From assembly GCA_023413645.1 (NCBI GenBank), contig JAEZPN010000096.1, positions 1-12,048 on the forward strand: a stretch of 12,048 bases of DNA, written 5' to 3'. The notes beneath the pieces were generated by a model. That model made no database searches and was not told where the DNA came from. It saw only the letters and a program-made list of their open reading frames with translations. The position numbers were made by a program, and so were the translations under genes. Below, in pieces: positions 6,534 through 12,048 of the stretch. The DNA is from Bacteroidota bacterium. GTDB lineage: Bacteria > Bacteroidota > Bacteroidia > Bacteroidales > Rikenellaceae. How positions within the stretch are numbered: position 1 is the first letter of the stretch; every line of letters begins with the position of its first letter.

Positions 6534-7262
6534 ATGTCGATGAAGTCGTATAAAGCACGTGGCATAGTTCTCGGCACACTAAAGTATGGCGAGAAGGGAC
6601 TCATCGTGCATATGCTCACCGACACACACGGCCGCCAAAGCTATATGGTACAGGGTGTTAAACCCTCGGCAAAGGGTTCAAAAATGGCTCTCTTGCAACC
6701 AATGTTTGCTGTGGAGTTTGAGGGTTTGCAATCGTCGAAGATGTCGATGCACCGCATGAAGGACCTCGTGCCAGGCATAGTGTTGCAATCGACCCCCTTC
6801 GACATCCGCAAATCGACGATGTCGCTATTTATGGCCGAAGTATTGTATCGCCTTATCAGGGACAACGAGCCGGTACACGAGCTCTTCGACTTTGTGTGGG
6901 GCTGCGTGGCAGCACTCGACGCCATAGATGAGGGCATAGCAAACTTCCATCTCTGGTTTCTCGCCAACCTAAGTCGCCCCTTAGGCTTCTCGCCAGACAA
7001 TGAATACAAGGATGGCGCATGGCTCGATATGCGCGACGGACACTTCACACCCCACGCCCTAATACCAAGCATGGCGCTCTCGCCCGAGAATGCCCGCATA
7101 CTGCACGATATGCTCGAATGTGACGTGCGCTACCTCGCCGAGATAGGCCTCAACCGCACTGAGCGCGTGGAGTTCCTCGATGCCATGCTCAAGTACTACG
7201 CCTACCACCTCGAATCCATCAAGAGTGTGGAATCGATACGTATTTTGCGAGAGGTTTTCTAA
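6534..7262 (+). CDS. recO: DNA repair protein RecO
   Basis: RecO works with RecR in the RecF pathway, loading RecA onto SSB-coated single-stranded DNA. The 242-aa length is normal. The N-terminal OB-fold is recognisable (KARGIVLGTLKYGEKGLIVH, then GRQSYMVQGVKPSAKGSKMALLQPMFAVEFEG, about residues 5-65). A helical C-terminal part follows, with LFDFVWGCVAALD, NFHLWFLANLSRPLGFSP and the closing HLESIKSVESIRILREVF. The CxxC zinc-finger pairs of some RecO proteins are absent; only two isolated cysteines occur. Two ATG codons (6534 and 6540) are possible starts. The first follows TTAAGG at a suitable distance. It lies 10 bases after ispG and appears to share its transcript. Confidence 0.93.
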   Translation: MSMKSYKARGIVLGTLKYGEKGLIVHMLTDTHGRQSYMVQGVKPSAKGSKMALLQPMFAVEFEGLQSSKMSMHRMKDLVPGIVLQSTPFDIRKSTMSLFMAEVLYRLIRDNEPVHELFDFVWGCVAALDAIDEGIANFHLWFLANLSRPLGFSPDNEYKDGAWLDMRDGHFTPHALIPSMALSPENARILHDMLECDVRYLAEIGLNRTERVEFLDAMLKYYAYHLESIKSVESIRILREVF

Positions 7263-7264
7263 CA

Positions 7265-7300
7265 TGTGCCGCATTTTGGCACTCAATGGTTATAGATTTG
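7265..7300 (+). promoter_or_regulatory. Promoter of the WYL regulator with inverted-repeat operator (site 1)
   Basis: TGTGCC-N7-GGCACT (7265-7283) forms an inverted repeat. After exactly 9 bases comes TAGATTTG (7293-7300), a perfect TAnnTTTG box. The repeat covers the place where a -33 TTTG would be. The same arrangement with the same 9-base spacing occurs at 9006-9041 and 10741-10776, so it is probably the operator of a local regulon and points to autoregulation of the gene that follows. Confidence 0.75.
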
Positions 7301-7317
7301 CACCCAAAAAGTAGAGT

Positions 7318-8079
7318 ATGTCAGCAAAGATATTCAACAGATACGTGTGGCTCCTCGACCTCGTTGCGCGTCACAACGGCATAACATACAAGAATATTAG
7401 TCGTGCATGGTCACAATCGTCATTAAACGACCTACGCGGCACACCCCTGCCACGACGTACATTCTATAACCACATAGCAGCGATAAAGGAGATGTTCGAC
7501 ATCGACATCGTCTGCCAGCGTCATGGCGACTACAACTACGTCTTGCAGGGCGTAGACGGCGGAGAGCTATCAGAATCACAGCTGCAGTTACTACGCCAAA
7601 TACGTCTAAACAACGCCATGGCGACAAACCCCATACTCAACAAGCGCATAGTACTCGACAAGAGCATGGTCTATCGCCACCTAAACCCATTGCTTGAGGC
7701 GATGGAGGAGTCGCGATGCGTGAAGCTGATGTTTCGACGACCCGAGGAGGGAGAGATAGTACGCATCGAGTATATATTCGAACCCTACTTCATCAAGCAG
7801 TTTAAGAGCGACTGGTTTGTTGTAGGTCGCGCAGTAAAGCAGAACACCATACGCATATTCTGCTTCCGCCACCTCTATGACATCGAGCCCCTCGATATGA
7901 CCTACAGCTACCCCGAGGAGTTTCAGATAGATAGGTTTATGGATGAGGTAGCAGAGAGAGGTGTGCGCGAGGAGCGTCCAACTGACGATAGAGACCTCTT
8001 TATTGCCCAACGCCTCGATGATAAGCGTCTGCACCGCTCAACGATGGGCTCGTTCGTGCCAGACGAGGTAGTTAAGTAG
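7318..8079 (+). CDS. WYL-domain transcriptional regulator
   Basis: This 253-aa protein has an N-terminal helix-turn-helix region (about residues 5-77, with LPRRTFYNHIAAIKEMF as the probable recognition part) and a WYL domain at about 120-190. The eponymous motif appears as SDWFVVGRA (164-172), that is WFV in place of WYL, followed by IRIFCFRHLYDIEPL. A C-terminal extension corresponds in position to the WCX region. WYL regulators bind DNA as dimers and sense ligands. Several, such as BrxR and CapW, control phage-defence operons and their own promoters. Here the gene has its own promoter, despite following recO closely, and that promoter carries the inverted repeat shared with two downstream units. 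It is therefore the likely regulator of that set, which is inference. A strong terminator follows. Confidence 0.9.
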   Translation: MSAKIFNRYVWLLDLVARHNGITYKNISRAWSQSSLNDLRGTPLPRRTFYNHIAAIKEMFDIDIVCQRHGDYNYVLQGVDGGELSESQLQLLRQIRLNNAMATNPILNKRIVLDKSMVYRHLNPLLEAMEESRCVKLMFRRPEEGEIVRIEYIFEPYFIKQFKSDWFVVGRAVKQNTIRIFCFRHLYDIEPLDMTYSYPEEFQIDRFMDEVAERGVREERPTDDRDLFIAQRLDDKRLHRSTMGSFVPDEVVK

Positions 8080-8087
8080 TAACAAAA

Positions 8088-8120
8088 AAAAGGACTCTCC
8101 CAAAGGGAAAGTCCTTTTTA
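8088..8120. terminator. Bidirectional intrinsic terminator
   Basis: AAAAGGACTCTCCC (8088-8101), loop AAA, and GGGAAAGTCCTTTT (8105-8118) form a long hairpin with one internal mismatch. It has T-rich tails on both strands. It ends the WYL regulator transcript on the plus strand and the convergent hydrolase transcript on the minus strand. Confidence 0.92.
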
Positions 8121-8136
8121 TATTATACCGTTATGT

Positions 8137-8913
8137 TTAGCACTGTGTGAGGAAACCCAACGACACGCGGTTAAACTCATCCTTGTTGTCTACATTACAT
8201 ACGTGACCCGCATTATGGATGATGCTGAGCGAGACGTTGTCGCCACTGCTCTCAACAAGTGAACGAACATTACTCAAGAAGAGGCGATCGTCCTCACCCA
8301 TAACATAGAGCGTGGGCACGAGGAGCTCCTGGCGAACGAGGTGACGGATATAGCTGTCAGCAATAGAGAGCAGACCCATCCACTGCATAAAACCGTCGAA
8401 TGTCACCTTCTGTGCGCAACGCAAGAAGAGGCTCTTAGATGCAGAGTACTTCTGCTGTGGTATGATAGCCTCGGCCAACAGACGCTTGATAAGCGCAAAG
8501 GGCAAAACACGTCTGAAGGTGCGAACAAAACCGAACAACATGCGCATCATCATACTGAGGCATGTCACAGCACCCACCAAAACCATGCTATAAGCACGCT
8601 CGGGGGCCATCTTAACAACAGCATGTGCAATGATGCTACCGAGAGAGAGGCCCACGAAGTGTGCCTTCTCGATGCCAAGGTGATCTACTACCTCCAACAC
8701 CTGGCGCGCTGCCATATCAAAGTCGAACGAGGTAGAGAATACCTCCTTCTTATTTGAGTCGCCATGGCATGCAAGGTCGACAAGAAGAAGGTTGAAGTGT
8801 CGCGAATACTCCGAAATCTGCTTGTACCACACCTCCATATTACCACCCGCTCCGTGGATCATCACAACCCACTTAGCACCTGGAATATTCTCGTATGTCT
8901 TGTAATTAAGCAT
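8137..8913 (-). CDS. Alpha/beta-fold hydrolase
   Basis: This is a 258-aa single-domain hydrolase. It has the oxyanion-loop HGAGG (H20-G24), the nucleophile elbow GLSLG with Ser90, an acid in GEDDRL (about Asp209) and the catalytic histidine in NAGHVCN (His237), so the triad is complete. It is probably cytoplasmic, with no signal peptide. The substrate is unknown, since this fold includes esterases, C-C hydrolases and acyltransferases. The start is the ATG at 8913, which has GGAGAG 8 bases upstream. An in-frame TTG at 8928 also exists but overlaps that ribosome site. It is transcribed divergently from the unknown operon at 9070 from its own promoter and lacks the shared inverted repeat, so it is probably not part of the same regulon. 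Confidence 0.88.
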   Translation of the reverse strand: MLNYKTYENIPGAKWVVMIHGAGGNMEVWYKQISEYSRHFNLLLVDLACHGDSNKKEVFSTSFDFDMAARQVLEVVDHLGIEKAHFVGLSLGSIIAHAVVKMAPERAYSMVLVGAVTCLSMMMRMLFGFVRTFRRVLPFALIKRLLAEAIIPQQKYSASKSLFLRCAQKVTFDGFMQWMGLLSIADSYIRHLVRQELLVPTLYVMGEDDRLFLSNVRSLVESSGDNVSLSIIHNAGHVCNVDNKDEFNRVSLGFLTQC

Positions 8914-8938
8914 ATCTGGTCTCTCCAAAATTTGGCGT

Positions 8939-8946
8939 CAAAGATA
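8939..8946 (-). promoter_or_regulatory. Putative -7 promoter box of the hydrolase gene
   Basis: On the minus strand TATCTTTG matches TAnnTTTG and lies 25 bases upstream of the hydrolase ATG. A TTTG at -33 is not seen at the right spacing, so the call rests on one box and its position. Confidence 0.5.
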
Positions 8947-9005
8947 GGTATAATTTGTGAGATTGCCACTAAAAAAGGTAATTATTTTTAGGTTTGACCT
9001 ATACT

Positions 9006-9041
9006 TGTGCCACACTATGGCACAGAAAGATAGTACACTTG
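9006..9041 (+). promoter_or_regulatory. Promoter of the unknown operon with inverted-repeat operator (site 2)
   Basis: TGTGCC-N7-GGCACA (9006-9024) is a perfect 6-base inverted repeat. It is followed after 9 bases by TACACTTG (9034-9041), one mismatch from TAnnTTTG. The repeat occupies the -33 position. Architecture and spacing are identical to the WYL regulator promoter. The leader to the ATG at 9070 is about 22 bases. Confidence 0.75.
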
Positions 9042-9069
9042 CATCGTAAAACTAAAAAAGAGAGATATT

Positions 9070-10041
9070 ATGATGCAGAAAAAGAGAGTGCGCACAGCAG
9101 GCACAAACAACGACGGATGGAGAGAGATTGCAGTAGAGACACACCGCAAATCAATAGAAGGGCGATACAAAACAAAGCACCAGGTGACAATCGAGCTGAC
9201 CGCGCCATACGCCGATACGATAACCATAGAGAGTAGCGAACCCTTCACCGACGTCGAACTCTTTGCAAAGGAGATGCTCATAGCTGCGGAGTACCGCCAC
9301 AGAGCACGCCGCAAGCAGCTCATCTTCAACAATAGAGAGGTCCTACGCAATACAATCGTGCCGCTATGGCTCGAGCGCGAGGCCTTCACAGCACGCTACA
9401 AGGCTGGTGTGGAGAGCAGGCGCAAGGAGTCGAAGCGTAAGTTGTGTGCCGGTATACGTGACCTTAAAACACACAACAACATAATCCGCTCACTGAAAAA
9501 TGCGACGGATGATGAGGAATACACCGAGACCCTCAACGACTACACACAGCGCATCAAACGCGAGCTCCAAAAAATCGAGGCACCCAAAGACTTCCATATG
9601 TCGCGATACGACCTCAACGAACTCTTCGACAGGGGCTGGTGGGAGAACTTCCTACAAATCAACGAGTACCACGACAAGCATAGGCGTAACGTCGTGGGTG
9701 AGGTAAGACAAGACCTGGAGCGCTTCAACCGCATGTATAACATCGAGCCATACACCCCCGATGTTAACGAGATGCTCGAGAACTACGATACTATAACAAC
9801 GGCGGGATTTGGCGACATTATTCTTGCGGCGATGCTTAAACATGGCGACGAGATCTGCGCAGTTATGGCCATAGACAACGAGCAGGGACGCCGTGCACTA
9901 CGCCACCTCGCAGGCGAGAGAGAACTGGCCAGGATACTTCCAAAACGTATCTATAACGCCATCACACGCAACGAAATACCCGAGATGCAAGATATCGCCC
10001 TCAACACAGAGACGGTTACAGAGATGATAATCATCGAATAA
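9070..10041 (+). CDS. Uncharacterised cytoplasmic protein (323 aa), first gene of a WYL-linked operon
   Basis: I do not recognise a family. The protein has no signal peptide or membrane segment. The N-terminal 80 residues look beta-rich (HQVTIELTAPYADTITIESS). From about 80 to 235 it is strongly charged and helical, with stretches rich in Arg, Lys and Glu (YRHRARRKQLIF, ESRRKESKRKL) that may form a coiled coil. A more hydrophobic helical part follows (FGDIILAAMLKHGDEICAVMAI). Tandem ATG codons at 9070 and 9073 make the start uncertain by one residue; AGAGAG lies just upstream. The next gene begins 12 bases after its stop, so the two are an operon driven by the inverted-repeat promoter at 9006-9041. 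Function could be regulatory, structural or defence-related; the sequence does not decide. Confidence 0.85.
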   Translation: MMQKKRVRTAGTNNDGWREIAVETHRKSIEGRYKTKHQVTIELTAPYADTITIESSEPFTDVELFAKEMLIAAEYRHRARRKQLIFNNREVLRNTIVPLWLEREAFTARYKAGVESRRKESKRKLCAGIRDLKTHNNIIRSLKNATDDEEYTETLNDYTQRIKRELQKIEAPKDFHMSRYDLNELFDRGWWENFLQINEYHDKHRRNVVGEVRQDLERFNRMYNIEPYTPDVNEMLENYDTITTAGFGDIILAAMLKHGDEICAVMAIDNEQGRRALRHLAGERELARILPKRIYNAITRNEIPEMQDIALNTETVTEMIIIE

Positions 10042-10053
10042 ACCCCTACCACC

Positions 10054-10698
10054 ATGAAACACTACCTTGAACTTAGCGACGGCACCTGCATAGAGGCATA
10101 CCTCAAAAGCGAGCAGCCAGAGCATATAACCCCCAACACCATAGATATAGATACCACGGGAGAGTTCCTACAGGTGGGCACGAAAACCCGCTGCCGTAAA
10201 CGCACCGTAACATGCACGAACAAGGATGAGCTGAAGTTATTTTTGAAGTACGCACACCGCCTGATTGCCGAGGGGGATAGAATCCTTGAAGATAGCCGTA
10301 TGTTCCTCACACCGCTTCCAATACGCAACGGACTGGCATACATTGGCACATCGGGTATGCGTAACCCTACGCTCGGCGTATATATCGAGTGGTGGCGCAA
10401 TAACGAGTGTTCTTTTTCGGAGGATAACGCGGGCGTGAAACAACCACTATATTATATTGCGGGAAGCCCCTTAAGTGGCTGTAATAAGTGCGCTTATATT
10501 GGTGCAGACGGCGATGGTCACACCACTTCGGTAGCTCACTTTAGCCGCGTGTGGAGCAGCTTCGCGAAGCTCAATACCCACTACACCGAGGCCAAGCAAA
10601 TCTACGAATCCTACACCATAGCAGAGGTCATCGAGAGGTTGTTTGGGGAGTGCCCATTTAGAGATTGCCACGTCGGACCCCCGTCCTCCTCGCGATGA
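10054..10698 (+). CDS. Uncharacterised protein (214 aa), second gene of the WYL-linked operon
   Basis: This soluble protein is of no family I recognise. It starts MKHYLELSDGTCIEAYL and seems beta-rich. A distinctive central segment reads LYYIAGSPLSGCNKCAYIG, with a CxxC at C143 and C146 that might bind a metal. It is followed by a helical part with AHFSRVWSSFAKLN and EAKQIYESYTIAEVIERLFGEC. The last 12 residues (from about R203) and the TGA stop lie inside an interspersed repeat half-unit (10661-10700). The native C-terminus was therefore probably replaced or truncated when the repeat arrived. The gene is 12 bases downstream of its partner and shares its transcript. No terminator is evident after it, but the repeat itself contains a small hairpin. 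Confidence 0.82.
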   Translation: MKHYLELSDGTCIEAYLKSEQPEHITPNTIDIDTTGEFLQVGTKTRCRKRTVTCTNKDELKLFLKYAHRLIAEGDRILEDSRMFLTPLPIRNGLAYIGTSGMRNPTLGVYIEWWRNNECSFSEDNAGVKQPLYYIAGSPLSGCNKCAYIGADGDGHTTSVAHFSRVWSSFAKLNTHYTEAKQIYESYTIAEVIERLFGECPFRDCHVGPPSSSR

Positions 10699-10700
10699 CG
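10661..10700. repeat. Interspersed repeat half-unit overlapping a gene end
   Basis: This 40-base stretch begins GAGATTGCCACG and ends CGCGATGACG. It aligns with the reverse complement of the left half of the repeat at 2878-2979 (GGAGATTGCCGCGG...CTCGCAATGACG). As there, the centre forms a tiny hairpin (GGAC-CCCC-GTCC). It supplies the last codons and the TGA stop of the gene at 10054-10698. Confidence 0.75.
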
Positions 10701-10740
10701 AGGTGGAGCACAAAGTAAAAATTCCGAAAATAGATAATGT

Positions 10741-10776
10741 TATGCTGCGATTTGGCACACATAGCGAGTAATTTTG
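10741..10776 (+). promoter_or_regulatory. Promoter of the 64-aa gene with inverted-repeat operator (site 3)
   Basis: TATGCT-N7-GGCACA (10741-10759) is a degenerate left half with a perfect right half. After exactly 9 bases comes TAATTTTG (10769-10776), a perfect TAnnTTTG box. Spacer GCGATTT resembles GCATTTT of site 1. The same geometry as sites 1 and 2 suggests control by the same protein. The leader to the ATG at 10825 is about 40 bases. Confidence 0.7.
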
Positions 10777-10824
10777 CCACCGTAACTGCAATACAAGTTA
10801 AAGAACAATTTAAAATTTAGAGTT

Positions 10825-11019
10825 ATGGATTCTTACATTTCCTACACATGGACTGCAACATTTGAGTTTAAGGGAGAGCACTGGCATGCGGACATATACA
10901 ACCGCAGACATCAACCTTCGGAGCATGAGTTTCTCCAGGTGTTGCACGAACGTATGCACAAGCGAATCGACTATGACCCCTCGAGACTGAGACTCTTGGA
11001 GATTAGACGACGAGACTAA
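10825..11019 (+). CDS. Uncharacterised small protein (64 aa) of the WYL-linked set
   Basis: This small soluble protein is of unknown function. It is rich in aromatic residues and histidine at the front (YISYTWTATFEFKGEHWHAD). A helical, charged second half follows (EHEFLQVLHERMHKRIDYD, RLRLLEIRRRD). It is a real gene rather than a chance frame because it is framed exactly by a promoter carrying the shared inverted repeat (10741-10776) and a hairpin terminator (11027-11062). The result is a complete single-gene unit. It has no membrane segment and no signal peptide. It could be an accessory or regulatory partner of the two proteins encoded just upstream; that is inference from shared control and proximity. 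Confidence 0.75.
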   Translation: MDSYISYTWTATFEFKGEHWHADIYNRRHQPSEHEFLQVLHERMHKRIDYDPSRLRLLEIRRRD

Positions 11020-11026
11020 CTGCACT

Positions 11027-11062
11027 ATGCGCCATGGATAGCCTTATCCGTGGCGCATTTTA
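11027..11062 (+). terminator. Intrinsic terminator after the 64-aa gene
   Basis: ATGCGCCATGGATA (11027-11040), loop GCCT, and TATCCGTGGCGCAT (11045-11058) pair fully with one G-T wobble. A short TTTT run follows the hairpin. It starts 7 bases after the stop codon and separates the unit from the McrB-like gene. Confidence 0.85.
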
Positions 11063-11105
11063 TAAATCAACCATCACGAACCTACCTAAACAACCCTGAC
11101 CTAAA

Positions 11106-11137
11106 TTTGATATTCTGTAAAATATTGTTTAATTTTG
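11106..11137 (+). promoter_or_regulatory. Consensus Bacteroidetes promoter of the McrB-like gene
   Basis: TTTG (11106-11109), 20 bases, then TAATTTTG (11130-11137) is a perfect TTTG-N19-21-TAnnTTTG match. It lacks the inverted repeat of the three upstream promoters, so this gene seems to be controlled separately. The ATG at 11168 follows 30 bases after the -7 box. Confidence 0.82.
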
Positions 11138-11167
11138 CAAGAAACCAACCCAAATACCTTTATCGAT

Positions 11168-12048
11168 ATGATGGATAAATATACAAGATTTAAATCGCTT
11201 TTGGAATACTATGTATCTCACCTTGAATACTTTCAAAATGAAAGTGTAGATTGTAGAGGTTATAGTAAATATATAGAGCCTATCAAAAATGAATTAAAAA
11301 AAAGTGGACAAGGCTACAACAACAGGAGCATTCAAAACCAAATAGCTCAATGGTCGTCATATGACGATTTCGAAATATGTATATCAATAAATGCTGGAAG
11401 TATTTATCGATATGCCAATCTTGGATCATATCTGCACTGGAGAGGCACTAGTCTAAATATTATCGCCGAATGGGATATTAATAAATCTACTATAACTAGA
11501 CTAACAATTACGGACAAAAAGCCAAAAAACAAATCAGTCAGCATAAAATCAGTCAGCATAGAAGAATTAGGATTATTTGATGAGCAGGCTCCCAATCAGC
11601 ATATTGAGGTCTTTTTTAACAGCTTCTGTGAGTTAAGAAGCAGCACATCGTTAAGCCAATCGACAATGGATTCTAACGGTACACCTGCAAATTCAGATTG
11701 CACAATTAAAATTGGCGATCTTGACATTGTAGAGCATCTCACATCTAATCACAACATCATTCTTCATGGTGCTCCAGGCACAGGCAAGACCTATTTGGCT
11801 AAAGAGATAGCTAAAGCGTTGTATGCTACCAAGGAGAATGGTCGATTCGAGATGGTGCAATTTCACCCGTCTTATGACTATACGGACTTTGTAGAGGGCC
11901 TACGCCCTAAAAGTGATGGCAAAGGGAATATTGTATTTGAACGCAAGGATGGTGTTTTTAAGGCATTTTGCAAAAGAGCTCACACGGGATCAACCTTAGG
12001 AACAATCTCGAGAACAATCACAGGGGCAACCAAAATAACCGCATCCAT
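11168..12048 (+). CDS. McrB-like AAA+ restriction GTPase, 5' part only
   Basis: The frame is open from the ATG at 11168 (a second ATG follows at 11171) to the window edge, giving 293 codons without a stop. The motor domain begins near residue 185 with the Walker A GAPGTGKT (201-208). It continues with QFHPSYDYTDFVEGLRP (231-247), a signature of McrB-type proteins. McrB with an McrC nuclease cleaves DNA carrying modified cytosine, using GTP; McrC would be expected just downstream. The N-terminal 180 residues, which in this family decide DNA specificity, match no McrB N-terminal domain I know. They include QIAQWSSYDDFEICISI and a duplicated KSVSI. Codons such as AAA, ATA, TTA and AGA are much commoner than in the neighbouring genes, which suggests horizontal transfer. 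Walker B and the GTP-specificity motif lie beyond the window. Confidence 0.88.
   Translation, partial: MMDKYTRFKSLLEYYVSHLEYFQNESVDCRGYSKYIEPIKNELKKSGQGYNNRSIQNQIAQWSSYDDFEICISINAGSIYRYANLGSYLHWRGTSLNIIAEWDINKSTITRLTITDKKPKNKSVSIKSVSIEELGLFDEQAPNQHIEVFFNSFCELRSSTSLSQSTMDSNGTPANSDCTIKIGDLDIVEHLTSNHNIILHGAPGTGKTYLAKEIAKALYATKENGRFEMVQFHPSYDYTDFVEGLRPKSDGKGNIVFERKDGVFKAFCKRAHTGSTLGTISRTITGATKITAS
11531..11560 (+). repeat. Perfect 15-bp tandem duplication inside the McrB-like gene
   Basis: AAATCAGTCAGCATA occurs twice head to tail, in frame, and encodes KSVSI twice at about residues 122-131. It lies in the stretch between the N-terminal specificity region and the AAA+ domain, where length change would be tolerated. 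Confidence 0.9.

Noticed and set aside
8914..8928. TTG start extending the hydrolase by 5 residues
   Set aside because: The extension codes over the GGAGAG ribosome site that serves the ATG at 8913 and adds nothing to the hydrolase fold.
8959..8969. GAGATTGCCAC identical to the beginning of the repeat half-unit at 10661
   Set aside because: Only 11 bases match and the following sequence shows no similarity, so it may be chance or an unrecognisable remnant.
1..12048. CRISPR arrays, tRNA or rRNA genes, insertion sequences
   Set aside because: No regularly spaced repeat-spacer arrays, no cloverleaf or rRNA-like sequence and no transposase were seen on either strand.

Overview
The window looks like a chromosomal segment of a gut-type Bacteroidota, most likely Bacteroidales. 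The reasons are the TTTG / TAnnTTTG promoter boxes upstream of several genes, the weak Shine-Dalgarno signals, a Bacteroidetes-type IspG with an internal insertion, and a radical SAM/lipoprotein gene set (the TIGR04133/TIGR04134 type) that I know only from this phylum. The genus cannot be fixed from the sequence alone.

Layout. (1) Positions 1-4737, minus strand: one long operon read right to left from a consensus promoter at 4767-4798. It encodes four paralogous small lipoproteins, a 169-aa membrane-anchored protein, a SPASM radical SAM protein, a 61-aa lipoprotein, a second SPASM radical SAM protein of the rSAM/lipoprotein family, and the first codons of another gene leaving the window. A palindromic interspersed repeat sits between two of these genes. 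(2) Positions 4738-5038: a divergent intergenic region with three TGATAATCA-like repeats spaced 48-49 bp apart. (3) Positions 5039-7262, plus strand: ispG (isoprenoid synthesis) and recO (recombinational repair), probably co-transcribed. (4) Positions 7263-11062: a WYL-domain regulator, a convergent alpha/beta hydrolase, a two-gene operon of unrecognised proteins and a 64-aa protein with its own promoter and terminator. (5) Positions 11106-12048: promoter and 5' part of an McrB-like restriction GTPase gene with visibly AT-richer codon use, probably horizontally acquired and cut by the window edge.

Main discovery candidate. The promoters of the WYL regulator (7265-7300), of the two-gene unknown operon (9006-9041) and of the 64-aa gene (10741-10776) share one architecture. 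Each has a TGTGCC-N7-GGCACA-like inverted repeat, followed after exactly 9 bp by a TAnnTTTG -7 box, and the inverted repeat takes the place of the usual -33 TTTG. This suggests a local regulon in which the WYL protein controls itself and three uncharacterised proteins, next to a defence gene. The alpha/beta hydrolase does not share the motif.

Second candidate. The rSAM/lipoprotein operon is expanded. It has two radical SAM proteins and four lipoproteins that all carry the motif D[VI]DGxxNGGE[FY], plus a 61-aa lipoprotein lodged between the two radical SAM genes. Together these suggest a multi-substrate modification system for cell-envelope lipoproteins.
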